A stretch of 64,000 nt of DNA from Conchocele bisecta (lineage: Eukaryota; Mollusca; Bivalvia; Lucinida; Thyasiridae), in NCBI GenBank assembly GCA_029237695.1, contig CM055279.1:5722323-5786322 (forward strand), given 5' to 3'. Shown piece after piece: positions 39,180-50,434 of the stretch. Position 1 is the stretch's first letter. Each line of letters opens with the position of its first letter. The notes beneath the pieces are model-generated. The model did no database searches and had not been told where the DNA came from. It worked only from the letters and a program-made list of their open reading frames with translations. Position numbers and translations under genes: made by a program.

Positions 39180-42100
39180 AAAATACAACTCATGCAAACA
39201 GTTATACGCCGGTATCGTGGATAGAAACACATTAAAAAACCCGATGGAGTGGCCGAGCTAAGTTACGTCCGTGACACTGGGCCCCATTGTCTCCATCCCA
39301 TATCTGAAAACTGCTGTAAATATTTTTCAGGATTTACCAATCTAATATAATCTGTAAACATGTCAATAGACGTCCGTACACTCGGCCGGGAGGCGTTACT
39401 CATTCTAGAGTGAATAGTCGAATGACGAGCAACATCACTTGTGTCGGGGATACATGTTTCTCCGGCAACGAGAGGACTATTGCATACTATGCTGCTCGTC
39501 TGCCTGCTGGATGCTCGCACCTAATAATAATACTAGAATTAACATTTGATCAATGGTGGCAGTTGGGTGCTGCCTGCATCCAATGCTACAACAATTCTCT
39601 CCTTTAGTCTGCTCACTGTTGCCACTGGTCTCATAACAATAGCGAGTTGACTTGCAACAAGGAAAGTAAAATAATGACACGATATGATCACGAGGCAGTC
39701 AACCCAAACAACTAACTATTACAATCATTAATTATACAGACCCATCAAACTCAAACAGTTAATATGGTGCCCGGTCGGACGAGTGGTTAGCACAACTGAA
39801 TCGGCTAGCTCCGAACGCCAATGCCTGTGATGCGGACGGCTGGCGTCAAACAAATAGCAAACCCTAGATCATTTTAACGATACCCTGCGAGCTGCCGCCC
39901 CCCGGATGGACACTGTATTAACTCCCGAATGGACCGTATGGGGAGGGGGCCGCGGGGGGCGGTGTCAGCGCATGGCTGGCCGCCACCTCGGAATCCCGTC
40001 CGCTTGCGGCTGTGAAGGCCATTCTAGCATAACCAAATCTAAAACTAACATACAAGTAATCCCACCCAATGGGTATGTACTCGATCGGAACTGGCCCGGG
40101 AAAGTCTCTTGCGTATGGACTGCCTTATCGAGGATTAGTACTGGGAAATTAACGAGACGATATGTACAGGCTCGTGTGGGCATACACATGAATCCATAAT
40201 TAACATACAAGTATTCCCACCCAACGAGTGTAACGAATTCTACCCACCACAATCCCGATATGCTATTATGTACTATGTTATACTAGACTTAGTAGATTAT
40301 ATTTAGTAGTAGTGGTAAGGGTAATGAGTGGAAAGAGGAAGGGTCAACAATTGGTCTGGTACCGGTGGAACTCGCTTCACTGACGAAGCCTGTTTAGTCG
40401 GTGACGGACGGAGTCTTCTTGCACGCATTATTGTTGGCCTGCCTTCTAACCACTCAAGCCAGACTACTTCTGGTATTTTAATCAAACTGCAACAATAGGG
40501 TGTGTGGTGGGATTTTATATATATGCATAGACGTACTTTTATATATATCCATGTACATATATGGAGCGCGCACCGTCTGATAACAAAATATACTGGACTC
40601 GCAGAGATTGACATCGATCCATGCATAAAATGCCACGGCTTCTTTCGGTCTCTGCGAAACTCCGGGACGGCTGGTGTCGTGGGGATATCGTTGTCGGGAA
40701 CCGTAAAGTCGCCCCGAACCCCTGCGATATCAGCCGTTAGAAACAGTAATAATATAAAAAAAAAGCAATTACCCAAGGCACACACATTATTCGAAAATAG
40801 CACTGTACTCGAGTGAGCAATGACTTTGGTTGAACCTAGCCTCTGCCCGAATACGTCACAATCCAAATAACTGCATAGCGGTCTGGTCGAAGGGAGGGTA
40901 GCATAACTGAATCGGGGTAGCTAAGTATGTCAATGCCAATAACTGACGGCTGATGTCACTAAAATAGTCAACAACTCCAGAACACTCTAACGATCTCCAG
41001 CAAGCTACTTGCCCCAAAACCGGCCAACATGCATTATAGATATAATCCCAAGTCTGAACCCTAATATAAACTTGTATTTTAACTGTAATGTATTTTTAAA
41101 ATTGGCCCGATAATACATCAATAAAAAAAATATAGGAACACATACGTCTAGGTCCACACTGTCGCCGAGGAGTAATCATAATACACATATGTATACATGT
41201 CCATGATATGTACATATGCAAAAATGCATAGCATAACCAGGAGTCCCATCTCCAATACACGAAACAGATAGGGACCATACAAATTGATGCTGAATAACCA
41301 TACATGTTGTTCTCCCAAGATTTGTTGTAGCACCAATGCGTTAAAGAAGCGACACCGAGAGGACCGCATCCAGGTACACCGATACTTGTCTAGTAAGTAG
41401 ACAAATATCACCGACTCTCACTAGGTCACAACTGGTCTGGTCCATCCCAGGCAAGCGTCCAGGGAGTTCAGAATCTGCGGACGTAATACACTCATGTCAC
41501 CCATAAATCCACTCAATCCATCTTATGATAGACCGTGCGAGACACGGGGGCGGCTCATAGCTCCCTTACGTGTGTCTCGTCCCGAATGGCAGGGTGACAG
41601 TTTTTTTGTATTTTTTACTACATCCAAGCACGCAATAATAGCTTACTTCCGCCAAACACGGACGGTCCCATACACGTATAGGCATTATACATGTACACAA
41701 TACTCCGCACAGCAGCGTGTAGTGTAGTAAAGAATATGCATAACATAAACAAATATAAACTCACACACCCATTGTTTCCGGTAAAACCACTAAGGCGACC
41801 AAGTCAACATATGAAGTCATAGAAGACAGAAGCTGCTCCCGTTGATTGAAAGCCTGGAGTGCTTGGTGAACCCGGGTGTCACAAATAACCGGTGGATCCA
41901 CTCCATACAGACACGACGCTAGAAGACAGAAGCACAAGAACGGAGGATTACTGCCTGCGTCAATATACCTCAAAGCGCCGAACTGTTTCTGTGCAGTTAG
42001 TGGTCGAGCCGGGCATAGTGGTCTCATCATACTGTCCATATAGTCAATCAACAGAAGCTGGCCCTATGGGGACCAGCTACCCACAACATATACATACACA

Positions 42101-42230
42101 ATCCAGATAAGGGCATCTGTGATTTTCATGCATACAGCTCACTAAAACACAAACCAGATGCGGTCCTCGCGGTGTAGCCAGACGCCTACGACACCAACAA
42201 AGAGAACAACAGAACCAAACAAAAACAAAC
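39180..42230. other. Unassigned region, possibly a second decayed element
   Basis: Two diverged direct copies of a unit of roughly 150 bp occur. One has GTCGGACGAGTGGTTAGCAC, then CTGAATCGGCTAGCTCCGAA (39772 on). The other has GGTCGAAGGGAGGGTAGCAT and CTGAATCGGGGTAGC (40884 on). GAGTGGTTAGCAC is A-box-like. CCAACGAGTG/ACCCAATGGGTA and ACATACAAGTATTCCCACCC pieces also repeat (about 40050 and 40204). All open frames are short, unordered and on both strands. I recognise no protein. Confidence 0.35.
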
Positions 42231-42704
42231 TTAGTCCCCCCTCCTCGGGGACAAGGCCTCGTTCGTGTCTACCACCCACTCAGTGGGAGGTGGCCTAGGC
42301 CTCTGTGGACCCGACATCGGGTCGTTTACTCTGTGTTGCATACTGGGCAGTGTCATGCTATGTGCGCCTTGGGATCTGTGGCGGAATGAGCTGCTTGGGA
42401 GTTGCCAGTGGCGGCCTTGTGGGTGGCTTGGGCATGGCTTGCATGGCTCCTCGTCGCTGCGGGTGGCGGTTGCGGTGCGGAGCCTCCGGTTGTCACTGGC
42501 TACGGTGTCCCGGTCTGCTGTTGGTGGGTCGGTTGCTCGGCTCCGGCTCGGCCTGCGCTGTTGCTCCTCTGTGGGCGTTGGATTTGCCCATATCACGTGG
42601 ATCCGTCTCTGCTTGGTCTGTCTTGCCTCGTCCAACCCTGTAATAGCATTAGCAGGTAATATAACAATGTAACGGCTGAGTATCCATATATCATGTGCAC
42701 GCAC
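42231..42704. other. GC-rich block with overlapping open frames on both strands
   Basis: Four overlapping open frames (one minus, three plus) cover the same GC-rich 400 bp. None shows a domain. The minus frame is Arg/Pro/Thr-rich. High GC removes stops by chance, so coding status is undecided. It could be part of a foreign or duplicated element bounded by the LINE at the left. Confidence 0.3.
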
Positions 42705-42939
42705 ACTCGGCCCTCTTCACGGTCTGAAATATCGGCATTGTGAAATAGGAGAATGAACTAACTAGGTTAAACTCACCGCCTCATCGTCTCCTTCATTTAA
42801 TGCACATATTTCGACTGTATCGCATATATTAGTAAATTCGGAAACAAATGGGCCAACGGCCATTTGCCTGATCATTTACGGGCACATGCCCGGGTATGGA
42901 AGGTCTTCGAGCCATTTCCCACCCTTAAATATAAGAATA

Positions 42940-43095
42940 CAATACAGTGCCGCAAATGGGAAAACATATCTGTTAAGGCGTAGGAAAAGAGATGAGTGAG
43001 GCTCTGCCGAGTCCATCCCGTTTCCGTGCCGCGCCATATATGTTTTCCAATTCACGGTACTAACCGACTATTCTATTTATCCCGTCAACACTACA
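42940..43095. repeat. Foldback repeat (GTTGACGGGATAAATAGAAT family), copy 1
   Basis: GTGCCGCAAATGGGAAAACA and GAGGCTCTGCCGAG, mirrored toward CCGTGCCGCGCCATATATGT and TATTTATCCCGTCAAC. The better copy is at 47025-47190. Confidence 0.7.
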
Positions 43096-43289
43096 AATAA
43101 CTTTAAAATGTAAACAAAAATAGCCCCAGTCGCATCCTAAAAATCGGAGAATCGACTGGTATGACAACCGCACATATTAATATTCAGTGATTGTTTTCGG
43201 GCACATACGCACATACGCACGTGTGTCATATCACATTTATGAAATGGGTTACAGCCCAAAATAGCAAAGTTTTCGTGTGGTAATAACCA

Positions 43290-43545
43290 GTAGCCGATTT
43301 CATCAAAATTGCAAAGTATACTTTTCTAGCAAAGGATACTTTGAGGGAGTAATCATTTACTTTTCCAAAAATGCATTATTTCATACAGAACTAACTACTG
43401 CATATATTTGATGATTCAAAGTATGCATAATTATTATACTGAATTTATTACATTATCACAGCCATTTTGGCTGTGATAATGTAATAAATTCAGTATAATA
43501 AATATTAATAAATTTATCATAAAGTTGAAATTTGTTTAATATTTT
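43290..43545. mobile_element. MITE family F copy, right end decayed
   Basis: CAGTAGCCGATTTCATCAAA and GCAAAGTATACTTTTCTAGC, then the hairpin TATACTGAATTTATTACATT / AATGTAATAAATTCAGTATA at 43435-43500. The right end fades into AATTTGTTTAATATTTTG, as in the copy at 59828. Confidence 0.8.
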
Positions 43546-43940
43546 GTATATTTTTTGAAGCGCTATTAAATGGCGAATGATGTACGTATATAATAAAAAC
43601 GTTATTTGCCACTCGTTCCGCCGCGCAACGATATTGCGCGACTAAATCGCACGCTGCGGAACTCGTGCATATATCCACATACAATTCCAATAACCTATAA
43701 ATATGTTGTAGTCAGTCACAAATCATTTTATTTTCGTACATTGTGCAAATACCTGTATACTTATCGCCATTGCTGTTAAATTCATGTATTGTTGAAATAC
43801 TTGGGTAAGGGCTGTAATTAATGTTGTGAGAACTTGTAGCCCAAGCCCATTGTACTTATATGCAATAAACTATGTTTAAACTAAATCATGTTGACGACTC
43901 AGCCCGTTAGATTATTGACTGACCCTCGTACACGTATCCT
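43540..43940. other. Unassigned AT-rich spacer
   Basis: A GGCGAATGATGTACGTATAT segment and a CGTTCCGCCGCGCAACGATA stretch are present. No gene or repeat end recognised. Confidence 0.3.
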
Positions 43941-43943
43941 GAT

Positions 43944-44160
43944 TTCACACTTACACCGCTATCTTATTTTTGTCGTCTGCTGTTTATTTTGAAGTTCTCT
44001 TTTCCATTGTTATCATCAAAACCATGCTTTGACAGCACTCTCTAGAATCATTTCCATTGAAGTGCTGTCAAACCATGTTTTTTATTTAGAAATAAGGCAA
44101 TATATAAAAGCAACAGCCGACGACAAGTGTGTTTAGCAGTCTAAGGGTTAACATGTAACT
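43944..44160. mobile_element. MITE family D copy with extended ends
   Basis: CACACTTACACCGCTATCTT, then GTCGTCTGCTGTTTATTTTG at the left. AACAGCCGACGACAAGTGTG, then TTAGCAGTCTAAGGGTT at the right. The mirrored outer CTTACACCGCTA / TAGCAGTCTAAG shows that the termini reach past GTCGTC. The inner hairpin uses TTTGACAGCACT / AGTGCTGTCAAA. Confidence 0.8.
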
Positions 44161-44369
44161 AACACATTTGTGCACCCATATGTGACTGTGACTGGAGAAA
44201 AGGGCTTATTGGTTTTACGACAAGTGTAGATCTAGATCAGCATGTGAAACTATTCGCCATTCCATCAATTAACCACCCGTCATGCTTCTCTTATCACATC
44301 TTTGACACATTTCCGGGTGTTGTTTCTGTATTAACACAGCTCGTATGCAAGGTATGTGCATGAGGATGT

Positions 44370-44955
44370 GATAAATAAGTTAGATCACGTTTGTCCGCAT
44401 GTAAGAGCGATCATCCGCTCGTTAAATCTCACGGATTATCTCCTCGTACATGCGGTCGAACCGTGATCTAACTTATACATAAGCAATATGTATCGTTATC
44501 AGGAGCTAAACTGCTGTCTGTTCCACGTTTTGTTTGCCGACGAACTTTTGGCTGTTAAAGACATTAAATCTGAGAAAAAGATTTATTTGACGAAATTCCA
44601 TTAAATATTGATTTATTTGCGAAACAACGATTTTACTATGGGAATTTAACATGTGGGCTGAAATCGTTTTTAAAATATTTTTTTAATTGTTGACCGATTT
44701 TCAAAATCTAACTTTTGTTTTCTTAGTTACATAATTGCCAAACTATCTAGCCAGGTTTCGGACTCAATTTCAATTTTATTTTTCGTTTGTCGACCCTCCT
44801 GGTCTCCCTGTTGCACTACTATGATATAGTGGCAATCAATGGTGGAATGGAACCTGTAAAGTAGAGACTAAATTATAACAAGAATCTGCCACGGAAGCGG
44901 TGTCCCGCCTGCAAATGCCTTGTCGGTACAAAACAATGTTGTAGTAGGATTTTTG
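44370..44955. repeat. Duplicated segment, copy lacking insertions (partner of 60077-61332)
   Basis: It matches 60077-61332 along its length, but without the 117-bp and 470-bp elements present there. It preserves the pre-insertion sites GTTATCAGGAGC (44496-44507) and CTAAATTATAACAAG (44868-44882). The left third is a foldback (GATAAATAAGTTAGATCACG / CGTGATCTAACTTATACATA). Confidence 0.85.
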
Positions 44956-45084
44956 TAAAAGTGTCTGCATTACTTTGACATGGACATGCATATCATGGGG
45001 TCACATATTGATTAACCCATGTCATGCTGAGGATACGTCATTTTGTTTGTGGAAAATCCTAAATATTTTCTATGTCCTTTGCAG

Positions 45085-45155
45085 TATAATTATGTCGTGA
45101 CCACCATTTGAACAATCTCGTCGAGATTTTTCAAATGAGTGGTCACAACATATAC
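45085..45155. repeat. Short foldback (GTGACCACCATTTGAAC)
   Basis: TTATGTCGTGACCACCATTTG is mirrored by AATGAGTGGTCACAACATA around CTCGTCGAGA. Family of 6937 and 23433. Confidence 0.65.
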
Positions 45156-45261
45156 TTTCATTGACAAAATATTTACAAAATTTATACCCGTAAATATGTA
45201 TTCCGAATGTAATGGGTTTATGGTGTTTTAACAGCCTTTCAACAGCTAAGGTCATAATTAT

Positions 45262-45655
45262 GAGGCTTGTACAAAGTTTTTGACGCAAACACAAATGGCT
45301 AAGTGTTTGAGCAAAACATTGAAGTTAAAAAAGGTGAAGGTCATGTGAATTGCGACATTAGTGTGTTCCTAATGCTTACATGTATCAAGTTTCAAAACAT
45401 TGGAGGAATGCGTCAAGTAATATGAAAGTTATAGCAGGATGAGGAAGCTTGTACTATGTTTTTGACGCCAAAAAATGGCTATAGTAAGAGTTTCAGCAAA
45501 AACATTAAATATTGTAAAAACGGTGAACGTCATGTGAATGGCGACATTAGTGTGTTCCATATGCTTACATGTATCAAGTGTCCAAATATTGAAGCAATCC
45601 GTAAAGTAATATTAAAGTTATAGCATGATGACGAAGCTTGTACAAAGTTTTTGAC
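45262..45655. repeat. Tandem duplication, 182-189 bp unit, two copies plus
   Basis: AGCTTGTACAAAGTTTTTGAC-type sequence recurs at 45262, 45444 and 45633. Between the marks, TGAAGGTCATGTGAATTGCG / TGAACGTCATGTGAATGGCG and TGCTTACATGTATCAAGT align. It is followed by a GACGACGACGACGCGGACG run. Confidence 0.85.
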
Positions 45656-45895
45656 ATTTCGGATGACGACGACGACGCGGACGACGACGGAAAAAGCGGC
45701 GACTATTGTCGGGCATTCTGCTAAAGCAGGCCCGACAATAATTCTCAACACACACGCTGTACGCATCGTCTAAATAATGGCCAGTATACATGTCATGTAC
45801 TGCTTCAACAACAACGAATGCAGTTTTGTTTTAACGTTTAATTGCGTATATGGATAAAATCAAAGGTGGTTGAAATAACGTGAACCCTAAATTGT

Positions 45896-46130
45896 ATGTG
45901 GCTGTAACTGGAGACATGGGATGTATTGAATATGTGATCAGTGCAACTCCTGGTTGAATAGCACCGTGACGCTCAGATAACGATCTGCATTGCATTTTAC
46001 AACCATGGCTGGGGTTTCCTTGATGGAATTGCGAACAGTGCAGATCCTGGTCAGTCTGTGCGGATGCACAGGCTGATCAGGATATACACTGGTCGCACAA
46101 CCCATCAGCCCAATTTGTCCAGTAACAGCC
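45896..46130. mobile_element. MITE family E copy
   Basis: TGTGGCTGTAACTGGAGACA at the left is mirrored by ATTTGTCCAGTAACAGCCAC at the right. Inner TGATCAGTGCAACTCCTGGT / GATATACACTGGTCGCACAA. Confidence 0.8.
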
Positions 46131-46204
46131 ACATATTTCTAATGATTTATTCGTCTACATATGTTGGCGTACGTGATAAGTCGTCTTAATACACCTTATA
46201 CGCA

Positions 46205-46412
46205 TGGGGCCGTTTCACTAAACTTCGTACTATTAAAATATTCTTAAGTGCAAAGCAATTTTAATTGATGGATTTATATTTATTGAACATAGGATGCATC
46301 GATAAGTGTAAATCCAGTAATTGTTTACAAGAAAAAAGTGTTAATGTGAATTTTACAGCCCATCGTGATTTTGCTCAACATTTTAGGAGTAGGAAGTTTA
46401 ATGAAAAGGCCC
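46205..46412. mobile_element. MITE family H copy
   Basis: GGGGCCGTTTCACTAAACTT at the left is mirrored by GTAGGAAGTTTAATGAAAAG then GCCC at the right. It is more diverged than 19768-20015. Confidence 0.75.
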
Positions 46413-46414
46413 AC

Positions 46415-47020
46415 TGAACTACATAAGCATCGCGTCAAGACGACTTACTACCTCCCTAAGAAGACAAGACCGATTAGACGACATACCTACATACCTACAT
46501 GTAGCACGAAATATCACGTCAGAAATCTCACGTCACGATGCTGTCCACGAGTGTCATAGATTTTGCATTTAATTGTCTCGTTACATTAAAGACAGCTACA
46601 CTACTTAACAAATTTAAAATCTGTAACCTTTTAAACTCCCACGCCGAACTACTTACTACAGGTGCGCTGTCAGTGCTGTCAATGTAAACAAATGGCTGCC
46701 GTCTGTCAAAATAAACACATTTTCTTGATGAATTTATTTAAAATGATGGAATTATAAGGAATGAATGACCTTTTTTCCGGCCTTCGTCCAGTATTCCCGC
46801 GACTTTTCCAAGTTTATACCCCGATGAATTCCACAAAAAGCCCATCCATTCCTATAATGAATATACGCTGAAGTTTAGATACACAATTTTTATCAAGCGG
46901 CTTGATTGCTAGAATTTATATTTATCCCGTCAACACAGTGCGTATGTGCCGTGAAACACGGTGCCGTGAAACATTTTTAATATCCAGTCAATACTATTTT
47001 TGCATTTTACAGCCGTTTGT
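46415..47020. other. Dispersed-repeat spacer
   Basis: 46635-46840 repeats sequence found at 3690-3940 (CTCCCACGCCGAACTACTT, GAATGAATGNNCTTTTT, CTTTTCCAAGTTTATACCCC). The rest is unassigned. Confidence 0.45.
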
Positions 47021-47024
47021 GGGT

Positions 47025-47190
47025 GTTGACGGGATAAATAGAATAGTAGGTTAGTGCCGTGAATGGGAAAAAATATCTGGCGCGGCACGGAAACGGGATG
47101 TGCTCGGCAGAGCCTCGCCCATCCCGTTTCCTGAGCCTTGCCAGATATTTCTTCCCATTCACGGCACTAACCTACTATTCTCTATCTATT
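47025..47190. repeat. Foldback repeat (GTTGACGGGATAAATAGAAT family), copy 2
   Basis: AATAGAATAGTAGGTTAGTG then CCGTGAATGGGAAAAAATAT is mirrored by ATATTTCTTCCCATTCACGG then CACTAACCTACTATTCT. Inner CGGCACGGAAACGGGATG / CATCCCGTTTCCTGAG. Confidence 0.85.
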
Positions 47191-47299
47191 TTCCTTATTT
47201 CTGAACCAAAGTATATGTTGTGACCACTAATTACGAGCCAGCTCATCTGCATCTACACTGTTTGCCAATACCACTATGAAGGCCTGCTGGTTAAGAGTG

Positions 47300-47875
47300 A
47301 AAGGGTTAAGAGGGGTGCGTACACACCCGTCGCACCCCCTCTGTGTACGGTCCTGGTACGGTTAACATCACACTCAGAAAAAGCAGAAAATGTTCATCAA
47401 AATGTGTATATTGGACGGTTTTCATCCATACGCAAGTGTGAAATGTACACGTAACACGGCCACATACGCAACTGCCTGCGTTACTATTGCCCAAACTATT
47501 AACATTTCTGAATATCTACTGCGATCAAACAATTTGATTGTCTGAGCCATAATTTAAAGCACGCTAGTTTAAATATTTGTGTTTTAAAATAAAGAAATTG
47601 ACCAATAGTGGCAAGATTAACGCAGGCGGTAGTGTACATGTTTAACATATGAAACGCGCGATCAAGCTCAGCTCAGTCTCAGCTAATCAAACTGCTTGAT
47701 TTAACGCACAATATTTGAAATATTTTGAAATTGATCAATGTTGTGAAGATTAGCGCCGGCGGAAGTTCATCATCTTGTTTACTGCGGGGCGTTTATCTGA
47801 ACAGGTACGATCCTCCAAAAATCGATGCCTGAAACTAAAACACGTTTTTATAAATTAAATGTGATGCGGCTGTGT
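47300..47875. other. Unassigned spacer
   Basis: It contains AATCAAGCTCAGCTCAGTCTC/CAAACTGCTTGATTTAAC (a short foldback related to 5590-5665). A weak duplicated phrase also occurs: AAAGAAATTGACCAATAGTGGC / TTGAAATTGATCAATGTTGTG. No gene. Confidence 0.35.
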
Positions 47876-48088
47876 GTACGGAGCCCCGCAGGGGAAGCAG
47901 AATTCGTTCCCTTAATTTAACAATTTCCCACGGGAACGAATTGTTAATTCGTGGGAACAAGTTGTTATATCGTGGGAACGAATTGTTAATTCGAGGGAAC
48001 GAATTGTTGAATTGTGGGAACGAATTGTTATTTCGTGCGAACAAATTAATAAAAACAAATCCATGTCCCCTGCGGGGCTCCGTAGGTG
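47876..48088. mobile_element. Element with TACGGAGCCCCGCAGGGG ends and a 21-bp inner repeat
   Basis: The left end TACGGAGCCCCGCAGGGGA (47878) is mirrored by TCCCCTGCGGGGCTCCGTA (48065-48083). Between them about six units of 21 bp (GGGAACGAATTGTTAATTCGT type) run from about 47930 to 48045. The 21-bp period keeps frames open on both strands, which explains the Asn/Phe/Arg-rich and Gly/Asn/Glu/Leu-rich frames. Confidence 0.8.
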
Positions 48089-48282
48089 TGCAATCAACGT
48101 CGATAACAAAATACTGTCTACTTCCCGATGGGCAACCTCCGGTGAAGTAGACTTCTTATGAAAATGGATAGTCTAATTCCCACGTTCCGGAATTAAACAT
48201 ATATTGATGTATGTCTAATTCCCGTGCGTGGGAGAAGCGCTTTCAAAGAGATTATGATTCGGTGAACAATACTTGTTATACA

Positions 48283-49930
48283 GTAAAACCTCTCTAAACC
48301 GAACAACCTGGGGACCTCATTGTGTTTAATTTAGATGGGTTTCACTGTTATTATTTCATTGTCGTGTATGTTCATGATTGAAAATGACGAACAGTGTTCA
48401 TAGAGCGAGCTCTCAATGACATTGGTACCTGTCTAAACCGGACAGCCTGGGGACCCCCAGTGTTCATAGAGCGAGCGTTCAATTACATTGGAACCTGTCT
48501 AAACCGTACATCTTGGGGACCCACAGTGTGCATAGAGCCAGCGTTCAATGACATTGGTACCTCTCTAAACCGATAATCCTGGGGAACCCCAGTGTTCATT
48601 GAACCGATTCCGGGGACCCGCAATGTTCATAGAGCCAGCGTTCAATGACATTGGAACCTGTCAAAACCGGACATTCTGGGGACCCCCAGTGTTCATAGAG
48701 CGAGCATTCAATGACATTGAAACCTGTCTAAACCGGACATCCTGGGGACCCCCAGTGTTTATAGAGAGAGCATTCAATGACATTGGGACCTGTCTAAACC
48801 GGACAGCCTGGGGACCCCAGTGTTCATAGAGCGAGCGTTCAATGACATTGGAATCTGTCTAAACCGGACATCCTGGGGACCCCCAGTGTTCATAGAGCGA
48901 GCGTTCAATGACATTGGAACCTGTCTAAACCGGACATCCTGGGGACCCCCAGTGTTCATAGAGCGAGCATTCAATGACAGTGGTACCTGTCTAAACCGGA
49001 CATGCTGGGGACCCCAGTGTTCATAGAGCGAGCGTTCAATGACATTGGAACCTGTCTAAACCGGACATCCTGCGGACCCCTAGTGTTCATAGTGCGAGCG
49101 TTCAATGACAGTGGTACCTGTCTAAACCGGACATGCTGGGGACCCCAGTGTTCATAGAGCGAGCGTTCAATGACATTGGTACCTGTCTAAACCGGACATC
49201 CTGGGGACTCCTAGTGTTCATAGAGCGATCGTTCAATGACATTGGTACCTGTCTAAACCGGACATCCTGGGGACCCCCAGTGTTCATAGAGCGAGCGTTC
49301 AATGACATTGGTACCTGTCTAAACCGGACATCCTGGGGACTCCTAGTGTTCATAGAGCGATCGTTCAATGACATTGGTACCTGTCTAAACCGGACATCCT
49401 GGGGACCCCCAGTGTTCATAGAGCGAGCGTTCAATGACATTGGTACCTGTCTAAACCGGACATCCTGGGGACTCCTAGTGTTCATAGAGCGATCGTTCAA
49501 TGACATTGGTACCTGTCTAAACTGGACATCCTGGGGACCCCCAGTGTTCGCAGATCGAGTGTTCAATGACAGTGGAACCTGTCTCAACCGGAAATCCTGG
49601 GAACCCCCAGTGTTCATAGAGAGAGCGTTCAATGACATTGGTACCTGTCTAAACCTGACATTCTGGGGAACCCCAGTGTTCTTAGAGCGAGCGTTCAATG
49701 ACATTGGAACCTGTCTAAACCTGACATCCTGGGGACCCCCAGTGTTCATAGAGCGAGCGTTCAATGACATTGGAACCTGTCTAAACCGGACATCCTGGGG
49801 ACCCTTAGTGTTCATAGAGCGAGCGTTCAATGACATTGGAACCTGTCTAAACCGGAAATCCTGGGGACCCCCAGTGTTCATAGAGCGAGCGTTCAATGAC
49901 ATTGGAACCGGTTTAGAGAAGTTCCACTGT
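48283..49930. repeat. 66-bp tandem array, about 25 units, built on a transposon end
   Basis: The consensus unit contains GTTCATAGAGCGAGCGTTCA, ATGACATTGGTACCTGTCTA, AACCGGACATCCTGGGGACC and CCCAGT. Units are mostly 66 bp, a few 63-65. The first and last units join CAGTAAAACCTCTCTAAACC (48281) and ACCGGTTTAGAGAAGTTCCA (49908), which are family G termini. Some units alternate in type (GCGAGCG versus GCGATCG; CCCCCAGT versus CTCCTAGT) between 49130 and 49520, giving a 132-bp higher-order period. As 66 is 22 codons, long frames stay open on both strands (49133-49942 plus, 49102-49902 minus); these are not genes. Confidence 0.95.
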
Positions 49931-49931
49931 A

Positions 49932-50135
49932 TGCGGTTGTGAAATGGGGCTTATGGGTTTTTCCTCTAGTGTAGATCCAGATCATCCTGTGCATCCGTAT
50001 GAAACATATTACATGCTGCAAACAAGCTATATACATGTAGCTAGTTATGAGGCTACAAGAGTGTGCTATATTATCAGGAGCTACAATGGTCACAAATCCC
50101 AACAATCCCAATTTCTCCAATCACAGCTACATATG
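49932..50135. mobile_element. MITE family E copy
   Basis: GCGGTTGTGAAATGGGGCTT and TAGTGTAGATCCAGATC are mirrored by GGAGCTACAATGGTCACAAA and CAATTTCTCCAATCACAGC. It abuts the 66-bp array. Confidence 0.75.
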
Positions 50136-50164
50136 AGTTCAATACTGCATACTCCTGATTAGTT

Positions 50165-50250
50165 GCAGCCTGTAACTCTGTGACACTCCCGTAGCGTATG
50201 TACCTGGTACGTACGGTACGGGAGGGTTACATAGTTACAGGCTGCAACTA
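50165..50250. repeat. Inverted repeat around GGTACGTACGGTACG
   Basis: GTTGCAGCCTGTAACTCTGT is mirrored by ACATAGTTACAGGCTGCAAC (50162-50250). Confidence 0.8.
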
Positions 50251-50434
50251 GCTCCTGATTAGCTCTTGGTGTGGCAGTATTTTGTTTTAAATAACTTGTC
50301 TATACACAATACATCTGCAAGTCAGAAAAGATTTAGAATCGTATAGTAACTTATATTACTATCACTGGAAGTCAGAACTTATATTATTTCTCAACCTCTA
50401 CGCAAATGGACAAGACTGTGATAGTGAAATGGGT

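Larger units (their letters stand above)
33540..39180 (+). mobile_element. Decayed non-LTR retrotransposon with RNase H (I/Nimb-like)
   Basis: It has the full domain order of a two-ORF LINE: zinc-knuckle ORF1, then an ORF2 with an apurinic-type endonuclease, reverse transcriptase, RNase H and a C-terminal Cys/His motif. RNase H downstream of the RT, with a three-knuckle ORF1, fits the I superclade (I, Nimb and relatives). The clade is inference. Both frames are broken by stops and frameshifts, so the copy is inactive. No poly(A) tail or target duplication could be fixed; the borders are approximate. Confidence 0.88.

Noticed and set aside
42231..42704. Overlapping genes in the GC-rich block
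   Set aside because: Four frames on both strands are open only because GC-rich sequence has few stops; no family resemblance.
49102..49942. Repeat-protein genes of 269 and 266 codons on opposite strands
   Set aside because: They are by-products of a 66-bp tandem array whose period is a multiple of 3; there is no start context, domain or splice structure.
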